From positions 124,001 through 188,000 of the forward strand of contig NZ_BMXF01000006.1 in assembly GCF_014651615.1 (NCBI RefSeq): DNA of 64,000 bases, in the 5' to 3' direction. The stretch is from Persicitalea jodogahamensis (lineage in GTDB: Bacteria > Bacteroidota > Bacteroidia > Cytophagales > Spirosomataceae). Made by a program: the position numbers and the translations under genes. Positions 1-8,150 of this stretch are shown here, in pieces; the first letter of the stretch is position 1; each line of letters begins with the position of its first letter. The notes beneath the pieces were generated by a model. That model searched no databases. It worked only from the letters and a program-made list of their open reading frames with translations, and was not told the origin of the DNA.

Positions 1-844
1 CGCGCGGTTTTTCAATTGAATTGGGGTTGGTCTCGACCGACCAGTTGTTGGTGTGCCAAAAGTTCATCCGGTAGCGAGAATGGTTTTGCGGGATTCCCAA
101 CTGCGATCCCTGATAATCCCACAGTACTATTTTGTTTCCCGTAGTCGGGTGGAGCATCCACCAGCGCAGGCGGTCGGGGTACCAGTCGAAACCGTAGGTG
201 TAAAAGCGGGCCGATGCATCGTAGTCTTCGAGGGCGACGATGTTTTCGGGTTGGTTCTGGCTTCCGGTCAGCGGGGTGGGCTGGCCATCGTGCCTCACTT
301 TATGGATTGTGTAGAGGATATCGCCTTTGGCCAGATTGATCGTACGGCCAATCCGAACCAAAGAATCCCGTTGCCCCGTCCAGGTACCGACATAGATGAT
401 CTCCGGGTCAGCAATAAGCCATTCGAAATCTATCTCACTCAATCCGGGAATGCTATCGACATGGTAAGTGAAGTACCCCACGACCGCCCCGGCGTTGGGC
501 TGAATTTTTCTAACGTCTGGAATTTTGAGCCGGGCAGAGTACGTTCCGAAATGGGTGAAGTCTTTTGAAATGATTTCTGGACCTTTTCCCGCTCCTGCCA
601 CCTCGCCGGGGTCTAGTTTGAGCGAAAGTACCTTCGTCCTAGGCTCCGAGGGCGAGGCTATCGCAGTCTTCCATTTAAAATCAGCCTTACTTCCGGCGGA
701 GCCATACCGGAAATTTTCGAGCGGCGTATCGTTGAATTCTTCCCGGAAAGAGCCGTGTGTCTTTTCTTCCTGAGCGTTACCATTCAGGCTCCCTAGGCTA
801 ACCGAAGCAATCAAAAAGATCTTTTTTATACTGCTTCCAGTCAT
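1..844 (-). CDS. GH16-family glycoside hydrolase, 3' end cut off by window edge
   Basis: I translated the reverse strand from the ATG at 844; the frame stays open to base 1, giving 281 residues with no stop. Residues 1-25 form a signal peptide ending in NGNAQ, so the protein is probably exported. The body has GH16 features: FGTYSARLKIP near residue 99, the catalytic motif EIDFE at 137-141 (nucleophile and acid/base glutamates, with the aspartate between), then YGFDWYPDRLRWW, typical of the second half of the jelly-roll fold. GH16 enzymes cut beta-1,3/1,4-glucans, agars or carrageenans; the substrate cannot be told from this part. The C-terminus, and any sorting domain, lies outside the window. 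Two terminator hairpins and the tRNA-fMet gene lie upstream, so it probably has its own promoter. Confidence 0.85.
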   Translation of the reverse strand, partial: MTGSSIKKIFLIASVSLGSLNGNAQEEKTHGSFREEFNDTPLENFRYGSAGSKADFKWKTAIASPSEPRTKVLSLKLDPGEVAGAGKGPEIISKDFTHFGTYSARLKIPDVRKIQPNAGAVVGYFTYHVDSIPGLSEIDFEWLIADPEIIYVGTWTGQRDSLVRIGRTINLAKGDILYTIHKVRHDGQPTPLTGSQNQPENIVALEDYDASARFYTYGFDWYPDRLRWWMLHPTTGNKIVLWDYQGSQLGIPQNHSRYRMNFWHTNNWSVETNPNSIEKPR

Positions 845-912
845 GGATGAATTCTTTTGGATGTATGCTTGGTTTCTGATTCTCAATGTAAGCAAGAACC
901 TGGGAAAACAAA

Positions 913-944
913 ACAAGGCCGCCATTTTTTGATGGCGACCTTGT
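913..944 (-). terminator. Terminator-like hairpin
   Basis: Stem of 12 paired positions with one C-A mismatch (913-925 with 932-944) and a loop of T residues. On the minus strand it is followed by a T-rich stretch. It sits after the decayed tRNA copy and before the GH16 gene. Confidence 0.6.
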
Positions 945-951
945 TTATTGC

Positions 952-1011
952 AGCGGGAGAGAGATAGCCGGGATCGCCCGCCCGGTCGAACCCGCGGCTT
1001 TTGGGTTATGA
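952..1011 (-). pseudogene. Decayed partial copy of the tRNA-fMet 3' half
   Basis: Bases 986-1011 match 1096-1121 of the neighbouring tRNA-fMet gene at all but three positions (anticodon loop to T arm, constant offset 110). Bases 952-959 repeat the acceptor end AGCGGGAG at offset 130. About 20 extra bases break the T arm, and there is no matching 5' half, so it cannot fold as a tRNA. Each copy is followed by a hairpin, which suggests an old duplication of tRNA end plus terminator, or a scar left by an integrated element. Confidence 0.6.
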
Positions 1012-1043
1012 AGCTTTTTAGGTTGGCTGCATGGGTAAAAACA

Positions 1044-1075
1044 AAAAAGCCCTCAGATTTCTCTGAGAGCTTTTT
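1044..1075 (-). terminator. Terminator of tRNA-fMet
   Basis: AAAAAGC/GCTTTTT plus CTCAGA/TCTGAG arms with a single C-A mismatch, directly after the tRNA 3' end on the minus strand. It has T tracts on both sides and is probably bidirectional. Confidence 0.75.
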
Positions 1076-1080
1076 CTTCG

Positions 1081-1153
<73 letters not shown>

Positions 1154-1169
1154 CCATTGAATCGGAGTG

Positions 1170-1200
1170 CAAATATGGGAGGAAATTTTATAAAAAACAA
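1170..1200 (-). promoter_or_regulatory. Promoter of tRNA-fMet
   Basis: On the minus strand CATATTTG (7 of 8 to TAnnTTTG, 1177-1170) with TTG at 1200-1198, spacer 20. It lies just upstream of the tRNA and next to the divergent era promoter. Confidence 0.55.
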
Positions 1201-1201
1201 C

Positions 1202-1209
1202 TACCTTTG
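1202..1209 (+). promoter_or_regulatory. -7 box for era
   Basis: TACCTTTG, an exact TAnnTTTG match, about 46 bases before the era start codon. No clear TTTG is seen at the expected -33 place. Confidence 0.6.
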
Positions 1210-1254
1210 CAAAATATTATTTAAACCTCTGGTATTCAATATACCTGATCATCT

Positions 1255-2178
1255 ATGTCAGAAATTACTTCTGAAGCTACGCCGGTTGACTTCCGGGCGG
1301 GCTTCGTCAGCATTGTCGGTCGGCCCAATGTGGGCAAGTCTACCCTGATGAACGTTCTGGTAGGCGAAAAGCTTTCCATCATCACTTCCAAGGCGCAAAC
1401 TACCCGCCACCGCATCATGGGTATCCTGAATGGGACCCACGAAGGAACACCCTTCCAAATGGTGTATTCCGACACGCCTGGCGTGGTCACGCCGGCTTAC
1501 AAGCTGCATGATTCCATGATGACCTTTGTGAAAGGCTCACTGGAAGATGCCGATGTAGTACTTTTTGTGGTCGAGGTGGGCGAAAAGGTTGTGGGGCACG
1601 AGGTAGTTCCGTTGCTAAGGCGTACGGATTCTCCCGTGGTACTGGTTTTGAACAAAATCGACCTGTCCGATGAGGAGACGGTGAAAGCCAAAACTGCCGA
1701 GTGGGAAGAGGCCATTCATCCTGCCGCCATCATCCCGATTTCGGCTTTGCTGAACGCCAACGTCGCGACGCTCTTCCATAACCTGATCACCCGGCTGCCG
1801 CATCATCCACCTTATTTCGCCCAGGACGAACTTACCGACAAGCCGGAGCGTTTCTTCGCTTCCGAAATTGTCCGCGAAAAGATTTTCCTCAACTACCGTC
1901 AGGAAATACCGTACAGCAGTGAGGTGGTGGTAACGGAATTCAAGGAGAAAGACGATATCATCGTCATCCGGGCAGAGATCATGGTGGAGCGAAAGAGCCA
2001 GAAAGGGATCCTGATCGGCGACAAAGGCTCCATGATCAAGATTGTCGGGACGCAGGCCCGGCAGGATATGGAAGCATTCTTCGGCAAGAAAGTCTTCCTG
2101 GAAACTTTTGTAAAAGTGGAACCCAACTGGCGCAGCAAAGACGACAAGCTACGGCAGTTTGGATACAACGAATCTTAA
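1255..2178 (+). CDS. era: GTPase Era
   Basis: 307 residues, the usual Era length. This essential GTPase binds the 3' end of 16S rRNA and helps 30S ribosomal subunit maturation. The GTPase half shows G1 GRPNVGKS at 22-29, G3 DTPG at 73-76 and G4 NKID at 133-136. The C-terminal half is a KH RNA-binding domain with the GDKGSMIKIVG loop and the usual KVEPNW region near the end. The ATG at 1255 follows a good -7 box at 1202-1209. The second GTPase gene der follows 100 bases later in the same direction, so the two ribosome-assembly factors may share a transcript. Confidence 0.97.
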   Translation: MSEITSEATPVDFRAGFVSIVGRPNVGKSTLMNVLVGEKLSIITSKAQTTRHRIMGILNGTHEGTPFQMVYSDTPGVVTPAYKLHDSMMTFVKGSLEDADVVLFVVEVGEKVVGHEVVPLLRRTDSPVVLVLNKIDLSDEETVKAKTAEWEEAIHPAAIIPISALLNANVATLFHNLITRLPHHPPYFAQDELTDKPERFFASEIVREKIFLNYRQEIPYSSEVVVTEFKEKDDIIVIRAEIMVERKSQKGILIGDKGSMIKIVGTQARQDMEAFFGKKVFLETFVKVEPNWRSKDDKLRQFGYNES

Positions 2179-2182
2179 TTTT

Positions 2183-2272
2183 GAATTGGTGAACGTCGGA
2201 ATAACTGATAGCTGGCGAAAGCCCTATCGCCGGGCGATCCCGTCACCAATTCTGACATTCCATAATTCCGAC
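2183..2272. repeat. Interlaced inverted repeats between era and der
   Basis: GAATTGGTGA (2183-2192) pairs with TCACCAATTC (2243-2252), ten perfect bases. GTCGGAAT (2195-2202) pairs with ATTCCGAC (2265-2272), eight perfect bases. The two pairings cross, so they are mutually exclusive unless a pseudoknot forms. The region also holds ATCGCC-G-GGCGAT. It has no T tract and is not a standard terminator. Confidence 0.5.
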
Positions 2273-2280
2273 ATTATAAT

Positions 2281-3591
2281 ATGGCAAATATAGTATCAAT
2301 AGTAGGGCGCCCCAATGTGGGCAAATCTACCCTTTTTAACCGCCTGATCGAAGAACGCAAGGCGATCATGGACAACGAGAGCGGCGTGACCCGCGACCGC
2401 CACTACGGCCACGCCCAATGGACGGGACACTACTTCACCGTCATCGACACAGGGGGCTATGTGGTGGGTTCAGAGGATATCTTCGAGGGGGCCATCCGCG
2501 ATCAGGTAGAGCTGGCCATCGAGGAATCGTCGGTGGTACTTTTTATGGTGGACACGATGGCCGGGCTGACCGAACTTGACAAGGAATTTGCCAATGTGCT
2601 GCGCCGCTACAAGAAGCCCGTGCTGATGGTGGCCAACAAAGCCGAATCGCTCGAACGCTACCATTCTTCGGCGGAATTCTACGAGTTAGGGCTGGGCGAG
2701 GGGATTTTTCCTATTTCATCCCAGACCGGATATGGTACCGGTGATCTGCTGGACGAAGTCGTAAAGTACTTCGACGTGCAGGGGGTCGAGAACCCCGAGG
2801 AGGGCATTCCCCGTATCGCTATTGTGGGCCGTCCCAACGTAGGGAAATCCTCTTTCCTGAATGTTTTGACAGGAACGGAGCGTAGTATCGTGACTAACAT
2901 TGCGGGTACTACGCGTGACGCCATCCACACGCCCTACAAGGCTTTTGGCCGGGAATATATCCTGATCGATACCGCCGGAATGCGCCGGAAGTCACGGGTG
3001 AAGGAGGATATTGAGTTTTACTCTACCATCCGCTCCGTCAAGGCCATGGAGGAATCGGACGTTTGTATCGTAATGCTGGACGCCCAAAACGGTTTGGAAG
3101 GCCAGGACATGACGCTCATCGGTCAGGCCGACAAAGCCAAGAAAGGCATCGTGATTATGGTCAATAAGTGGGATGCGGTGGAGAAAGAATCTAAAACTGC
3201 CGACCATTTGCAGAAGGCTATGCTCGAGCGCCTGGCTCCGATGAACTACATGCCGATCATCTTCGCGTCGGTACTTGAAAAGCAACGGATTTTTCAGGTG
3301 ATGGAGAAGACAATGGAGGTTTATGAGAACAAGCACCGCAAAATCACGACTTCCAAGCTCAATGAAGTGATGCAACAGGTGATCGCCAACTACCCGCCGC
3401 CCGCTTTCAAAGGCAAGCACATCAAGATCAAGTACATGATCCAGTTGCCTACTCCCTCACCGACATTCGTGTTTTTCTGCAACCACCCCAAGTACATCAA
3501 GGAGCCCTACGTTCGCTACCTCGAAAACCGGATGCGTGAGCATTTTGACTTTACCGGCGTACCGCTTACGTTGTTTTTCCGGGAAAAATAG
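2281..3591 (+). CDS. der: Ribosome biogenesis GTPase Der (EngA)
   Basis: 436 residues with two tandem GTPase domains, the mark of Der/EngA, needed for 50S subunit assembly. The first domain has GRPNVGKS at 9-16, DTGG at 56-59 and a G4 motif read as NKAE (119-122) in place of the usual NKxD. The second has GRPNVGKS at 183-190, DTAG and a normal NKWD. A C-terminal KH-like domain ends with GVPLTLFFREK. Start ATG at 2281 sits about 100 bases after era. The last 26 bases overlap the convergent NUDIX gene. Confidence 0.97.
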   Translation: MANIVSIVGRPNVGKSTLFNRLIEERKAIMDNESGVTRDRHYGHAQWTGHYFTVIDTGGYVVGSEDIFEGAIRDQVELAIEESSVVLFMVDTMAGLTELDKEFANVLRRYKKPVLMVANKAESLERYHSSAEFYELGLGEGIFPISSQTGYGTGDLLDEVVKYFDVQGVENPEEGIPRIAIVGRPNVGKSSFLNVLTGTERSIVTNIAGTTRDAIHTPYKAFGREYILIDTAGMRRKSRVKEDIEFYSTIRSVKAMEESDVCIVMLDAQNGLEGQDMTLIGQADKAKKGIVIMVNKWDAVEKESKTADHLQKAMLERLAPMNYMPIIFASVLEKQRIFQVMEKTMEVYENKHRKITTSKLNEVMQQVIANYPPPAFKGKHIKIKYMIQLPTPSPTFVFFCNHPKYIKEPYVRYLENRMREHFDFTGVPLTLFFREK

Positions 3592-4060
3592 AGAAAGGTT
3601 GCGGCTGGCGACGAGTCAGCCGCAATTTAGGCTGGCTGCGCTTGTCGTCAAGATATTTGAAGTAGTTTGCCAACACGTCCCGGTCGGCCTCGGCCCAATC
3701 CAGTTCAGGAAGTTCGCCAGGCGAGAGCCAGAGAATTTGCTCGTGTTCAGTCAGGATAATTTCCTCGGAAGTCAACTCGCAGACGAAAGGTACCAGCCGA
3801 ATGGTACGCCAGATGTCATCGCGGTCGGTGACAGGCAGCTTTTCGCCAATGCGGATTTCCACACACAGTTCTTCCCTGATTTCGCGGATCAGCCCTTCTT
3901 CTTCGGTTTCATCGGCTTCCAGCTTGCCGCCGGGAAATTCCCATTTCATGGGCAGTGAACCACCCGCGCTACGCTGCGCGGCCAGCACTCTTCCGTTGCG
4001 CTCGATGATGGCGCAGGGCACGCGCACGAGTGGTTTCAATACGATGTCCGACACTGGCAT
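3566..4060 (-). CDS. NUDIX hydrolase, MutT-like
   Basis: 164 residues. The Nudix box begins with G45 and has E51, then REIREEL at 59-65, the metal-binding core of Nudix pyrophosphatases; the glycine usually found after EE is Cys66. WEFPGGK just before the box and the overall length fit the MutT/8-oxo-dGTP diphosphatase group, which clears oxidised nucleotides from the dNTP pool. The exact substrate cannot be assigned from sequence alone. It is convergent with der and overlaps its last 26 bases. The start ATG at 4060 lies about 20 bases after the predicted transcription start from the -7 box at 4093-4086. Confidence 0.85.
   Translation of the reverse strand: MPVSDIVLKPLVRVPCAIIERNGRVLAAQRSAGGSLPMKWEFPGGKLEADETEEEGLIREIREELCVEIRIGEKLPVTDRDDIWRTIRLVPFVCELTSEEIILTEHEQILWLSPGELPELDWAEADRDVLANYFKYLDDKRSQPKLRLTRRQPQPFSIFPGKTT
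3599..3625 (+). terminator. Hairpin just after der, inside the NUDIX gene
   Basis: TTGCGGCTG (3599-3607) pairs perfectly with CAGCCGCAA (3617-3625), starting eight bases after the der stop codon. It lacks a T tract. It may end or stabilise the der transcript although it lies in the coding end of the convergent gene. Confidence 0.4.
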
Positions 4061-4085
4061 TTTCCCTTTAATTGATTTTAGGCTG

Positions 4086-4118
4086 CAAAGGTACGATAAG
4101 TGTACGTTACGATAACGT
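4086..4118 (-). promoter_or_regulatory. Promoter with inverted repeat before the NUDIX gene
   Basis: On the minus strand TACCTTTG (4093-4086) is an exact -7 box. Upstream, 4104-4118 is a perfect inverted repeat ACGTTA-CGA-TAACGT in the place where polymerase would contact the -33 region, so it could be a repressor site. Confidence 0.5.
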
Positions 4119-4188
4119 TAAGAATTAAAGGGATATTGGAGGGACAAAGCGACATGGCTATTGCAGAGCAAATTTCCTGAACTACCAA

Positions 4189-5214
<1,026 letters not shown>

Positions 5215-5240
5215 GGCATTTTTTAACTATTCTTAAAACC

Positions 5241-5248
5241 CAAAAATA
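5241..5248 (-). promoter_or_regulatory. -7 box for ruvB
   Basis: TATTTTTG on the minus strand, an exact TAnnTTTG match, 27 bases before the ruvB ATG. Confidence 0.55.
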
Positions 5249-5277
5249 CGGCTTTTTAGCGGGAAAATAGCGGCTCT

Positions 5278-6006
5278 TCAGCTAACCAGCCGCACCACCG
5301 CCGCCACCCGTTCGGGGTCGGAGAAAAGGACGCTCCGTTCATCGGGAATCTCGCCCGCCATCGAAATCTCCGCCGGAAAGTAGGTCTGCCGGCCGGGTCG
5401 AAAAGCTTTCCCCGTCAGGTGGAGCGCGTTTACGCCCGCAGCGGCCAATTGCGCAGCGCTGGCCGACGATACACCGCCGCCCGCCATGATCTCAATTCTG
5501 CCATTGGCCTGCTTCACCAATTCTGTCAGCAAGGCTGCCCCCTGCGGGGCAGTTGGCTTTTGGCCGGAAGTCAGAATGCGCTCGCAACCCGTTTCAATAA
5601 CCGATTCAAGGGCACTGAACGGATCGGGGGTCAGGTCAAAGGCGCGGTGGAACGTCACGCCGAGCGGCTGAGCGTACTGTACAAGCTCACGTGTACGAGC
5701 TACATCGACTTTACCATCCGGTAATGAAACGCCCAGCACCAGACCGTCGGCCCCCAGGGATTTGGCGATATCGATGTCGCGGCGCATGACGTCCATTTCC
5801 GATTCGTCATAGACGAAGTCACCGCCCCGGGGACGGATCATTACGTACAGGTCGATTTGTATGTTTTCGCGTACCGCTGCGATCAGGCCCGCGCTGGGTG
5901 TGGTGCCGCCTTCGCCCAGGCCACCGCACAGCTCCACGCGGTCGGCTCCGGCCTGCTGGGCATTGAGGCAGGATTCTAAAGAATAGGCACAGACTTCGAC
6001 TTTCAT
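5278..6006 (-). CDS. cutC: Copper homeostasis protein CutC
   Basis: 242 residues. CutC is a TIM-barrel protein linked to copper tolerance; its biochemical role is still debated. The family signature is clear: EVCAYSLESC at the N-terminus, then AGADRVELCGGLGEGG, VMIRPRGGDFVY, GADGLVLGV, VTFHRAFD and ILTSGQ. It is probably cytoplasmic, as there is no signal peptide. It follows its own -7 box (6091-6084), and the leader holds a perfect 7-base inverted repeat at 6037-6054. ruvB lies 63 bases downstream and has its own -7 box. Confidence 0.93.
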   Translation of the reverse strand: MKVEVCAYSLESCLNAQQAGADRVELCGGLGEGGTTPSAGLIAAVRENIQIDLYVMIRPRGGDFVYDESEMDVMRRDIDIAKSLGADGLVLGVSLPDGKVDVARTRELVQYAQPLGVTFHRAFDLTPDPFSALESVIETGCERILTSGQKPTAPQGAALLTELVKQANGRIEIMAGGGVSSASAAQLAAAGVNALHLTGKAFRPGRQTYFPAEISMAGEIPDERSVLFSDPERVAAVVRLVS

Positions 6007-6036
6007 GATTGTTTTGTTATTTTTCTCCGCAATGCC

Positions 6037-6054
6037 AGTCCTGTAAACAGGACT
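6037..6054 (-). promoter_or_regulatory. Inverted repeat in cutC leader
   Basis: AGTCCTG-TAAA-CAGGACT, perfect 7-base arms, between the predicted transcription start and the cutC ATG. It could be a leader hairpin or an operator; there is no T tract. Confidence 0.4.
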
Positions 6055-6083
6055 TTCGATTAGTTTCTAAATCCGTTTTATCG

Positions 6084-6091
6084 CAAAAATA
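6084..6091 (-). promoter_or_regulatory. -7 box for cutC
   Basis: TATTTTTG on the minus strand, exact TAnnTTTG match, about 78 bases before the cutC ATG. The rest of 6007-6300 is AT-rich and holds no gene that I can see. Confidence 0.5.
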
Positions 6092-6249
6092 AATCCTTGT
6101 CTACAAAACGAGTCATAGTCAGGTTTATAAATGAAGTAGACATATAGTTGTAAATCAGGCACTTGTGCGCCCATAAAAAATAAATTAATAAGAACAAGAA
6201 TTTTTTCTAAAAAAACCTGTTAAAAATTACCGGAAGATGCAGAATTTCA

Positions 6250-6257
6250 TACTTTTG
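6250..6257 (+). promoter_or_regulatory. -7 box for the DUF2795 gene
   Basis: TACTTTTG, exact match, 43 bases before the ATG at 6301. Confidence 0.55.
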
Positions 6258-6300
6258 CACTCCAAAAAATGAACTGAACACTAAATTTGAATTTGACATT

Positions 6301-6522
6301 ATGTACTGGACATTAGAACTGGCATCCTATTTAGAAGATGCGCCCTGGCCAGCTACCAAGGACGAACTCATCGATTTTGCCATTCGTACCGGAGCGCCGC
6401 TGGAGGTTGTGGAAAACCTGCAGGAACTCGAAGACGATGGGCAGCCCTATGAAAGCATCGAGGAGATTTGGCCCGATTACCCTACCAAGGAAGACTTCTT
6501 TTTTAACGAGGACGAATACTGA
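6301..6522 (+). CDS. DUF2795 family small acidic protein
   Basis: 73 residues. The sequence (MYWTLELASYLEDAPWP, then TKDELIDFAIRTGAP, and WPDYPTKEDFFFNEDEY at the end) matches the DUF2795 type common in Bacteroidota. It is strongly acidic, has no signal peptide or membrane segment, and no function is known to me. It stands alone behind its own -7 box at 6250-6257 and ahead of a strong bidirectional terminator, so it is a single-gene transcript, which with its small size suggests good expression. The start ATG is the only sensible one. Confidence 0.85.
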   Translation: MYWTLELASYLEDAPWPATKDELIDFAIRTGAPLEVVENLQELEDDGQPYESIEEIWPDYPTKEDFFFNEDEY

Positions 6523-6604
6523 CGTGGCTGTTGGTTAACAGCTATTGACTGTCGGCTTGGGTTTGTCCATAAGCCGAGCGTCTTCTTGATTTATATCTTT
6601 TGAT

Positions 6605-6630
6605 AAAAAGACGCCCAGTGGCGTCTTTTT
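6605..6630. terminator. Bidirectional terminator
   Basis: AAAAAGACGCC-CAGT-GGCGTCTTTTT, 11 perfect pairs with A and T tracts. It serves both the DUF2795 gene and the convergent hydroxylase gene, whose stop codon (6632-6630) touches it. Confidence 0.85.
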
Positions 6631-7115
6631 CATTTTACCTCTTCCGACCTTCTCGCCTTGCTCATGGCCTTAGCTTCGTATTTCTTCGGGGCGTAGAGGA
6701 ACCCGAAGGCTTCTGCGCCTTCCCGCTCGTGCACTTTATGGTGAATGTAATGCGCCTTCATGATCCGCTTCATGTAGGTACTTCGTGGCTGGTACTTGGT
6801 TTTGATACGGCGATGAACGATTACGTCGTGGAAGACGAAATAGGCCACCCCGTACAGCGAGATGCCGAAGCCGATCCACATCAGGAATCGCAGGGAATCC
6901 ACTTCCGACCCCAGCACGATTAGCAGCGTGGCCGTAATGCCGAAAATGATACCGAACCAGTCATTGCGCTCCCACCAGTGCTTGTGTGGTGCGTGGTGCG
7001 ACTCATGCCAGCGCCACATGACGCCGTGCATAATGTACTTGTGCGTAAACCAGGCGAAACCTTCCATAAACACAAAGGTTGCCAGCATTAGTAATATATT
7101 GAAAAACAAATTCAT
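6630..7115 (-). CDS. crtZ: Beta-carotene hydroxylase, CrtZ type
   Basis: 161 residues with about four membrane segments, belonging to the sterol desaturase/fatty acid hydroxylase superfamily. The di-iron histidine clusters of CrtZ are all present: HKYIMH at 25-30, HESHH at 37-41, HDVIVH at 96-101 and HYIHHKVH at 122-129. The enzyme adds 3-hydroxyl groups to beta-ionone rings, giving zeaxanthin-type carotenoids. No other carotenoid gene is adjacent. It is probably read from a -7 box at 7246-7239; the leader then contains a strong 12-base-pair hairpin (7152-7180). It is divergent from the AlbA_2 gene. Confidence 0.9.
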   Translation of the reverse strand: MNLFFNILLMLATFVFMEGFAWFTHKYIMHGVMWRWHESHHAPHKHWWERNDWFGIIFGITATLLIVLGSEVDSLRFLMWIGFGISLYGVAYFVFHDVIVHRRIKTKYQPRSTYMKRIMKAHYIHHKVHEREGAEAFGFLYAPKKYEAKAMSKARRSEEVK

Positions 7116-7151
7116 ACGTTCTGTTAAAAAATCAAAAAATACCTCAGCCCC

Positions 7152-7180
7152 TTTTCAGGGGAACGGGATTCCCCTGAAAA
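7152..7180 (-). promoter_or_regulatory. Strong hairpin in crtZ leader
   Basis: TTTTCAGGGGAA-(5)-TTCCCCTGAAAA, 12 perfect pairs, about 37 bases before the crtZ ATG and inside the predicted transcript. On the minus strand T-rich sequence follows some ten bases further on. It could act as a processing or attenuation structure. Confidence 0.45.
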
Positions 7181-7238
7181 ACATTTTGAAGTGAAGAAAT
7201 GTTGAGAAAAAAATGGGGTTAACTGTTTTTTTAAAACA

Positions 7239-7256
7239 CAAAAGTACCTACTTTTA
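7239..7256. promoter_or_regulatory. Back-to-back -7 boxes of crtZ and the AlbA_2 gene
   Basis: The palindrome AAAAGTA-CC-TACTTTT (7240-7255) carries TACTTTTG on the minus strand (7246-7239, exact) and TACTTTTA on the plus strand (7249-7256, 7 of 8). The two divergent genes could not both be bound by polymerase at once. Confidence 0.5.
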
Positions 7257-7286
7257 GAAAACCTAACTTCCATCCAATTCCCACGA

Positions 7287-7931
7287 ATGATGGACCTACG
7301 AACACTCCGGGAATTAGTCCGGCAGGGCGAGGGTGACTACCTGGAATTTAAGCTTAAATCCAGTCATCCCGAGAAAATTGTCCGAGAAATAGTGGCCTTC
7401 GCCAACTCCGGGGGCGGCAAACTGCTCGTCGGCATTGGCGACGACAAAAGCATCAAGGGCCTTAAATACGCCGACGAGGACGAATACATCCTGGAACGAG
7501 CCATTCAGAAGTACTGTACGCCTGAAATCCCTTATCGTATCGAGCGCGTGCCGCTCACCGACGAGCGCGACGTCCTGGTGTTCCACATCAGCCGTAGTGC
7601 CGATAAGCCTCACGCTGTGCTGGATGCCTTGGGAAAAAAGAAAACCTACGTGCGGGTAAAGGACAAATCAGTGCAGGCAAGTCCCGAACTTCGCGAGATC
7701 ATGCGCCGTACCCGTCGTAGCCGCGACATCCGCTTCAACTACGGCGAGAAGGAAAAGAAACTGATGCAGTTGCTCGACGCTCAACAGAGCGTTACTGTGG
7801 ATTCTTTCGCTACTTCGGTCGGTATCCCCCGGAATATGGCCTCGCGGACACTGATTCTGCTGGTGCTGGCCAATGTGCTGGAAGTGCATCCCGGCGAAAT
7901 CCGTGATCAGTTCACGATGGCGATGATGTAG
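7287..7931 (+). CDS. AlbA_2 (Schlafen-like) domain DNA-binding protein
   Basis: 214 residues. The N-terminal about 120 residues fit the AlbA_2/divergent AAA_4 domain: EGDYLEFKLKSS, EIVAFANSGGGKLLVGIGDD and a Y-V-R-V-K strand. The C-terminal part looks like a winged helix (residues 150-205, with VDSFATSVGIPRNMASRTL). Such proteins are taken as transcription regulators or nucleic-acid binders, and the target is unknown. ATG occurs at 7287 and 7290; either may be used. It shares a tiny divergent promoter region with crtZ, so it is a candidate regulator of that gene, which is inference only. Confidence 0.8.
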   Translation: MMDLRTLRELVRQGEGDYLEFKLKSSHPEKIVREIVAFANSGGGKLLVGIGDDKSIKGLKYADEDEYILERAIQKYCTPEIPYRIERVPLTDERDVLVFHISRSADKPHAVLDALGKKKTYVRVKDKSVQASPELREIMRRTRRSRDIRFNYGEKEKKLMQLLDAQQSVTVDSFATSVGIPRNMASRTLILLVLANVLEVHPGEIRDQFTMAMM

Positions 7932-8073
7932 GAGGCTGCTTAGTCGCGTGCGAAATGAATGCCTGTGCGTTTTCCGTGATGTAAGCGGCACTTGGTTCAA
8001 GTATCACTGAGGTTGTAGTGTCCCCTTCTAGTTTCCATTCGCCCGAATGGCAATAAACTCCCACATTTTTAGT

Positions 8074-8081
8074 TATTTTTG
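8074..8081 (+). promoter_or_regulatory. -7 box for the TPR gene
   Basis: TATTTTTG, exact match, about 70 bases before the ATG at 8151. It supports that start over the TTG at 8079, which lies inside the box. The rest of 7932-8150 shows nothing recognisable. Confidence 0.55.
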
Positions 8082-8150
8082 GAAGGCAAAGGCGATATTT
8101 ACCGGCCTCAAAGCGATACTTCCCTCAAAACCGGATGCAACTCCACTTTT

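Noticed and set aside
53-773. Two forward frames at the left edge
   Set aside because: They are shadows of the GH16 gene, which reads on the other strand with a clear catalytic motif.
952-1011. Second functional tRNA-Met
   Set aside because: Only the 3' half is present and the T arm is broken by about 20 bases, so no cloverleaf can form.
8079-8150. TTG start for the TPR protein
   Set aside because: It overlaps a -7 promoter box, while the ATG at 8151 begins a proper signal peptide.
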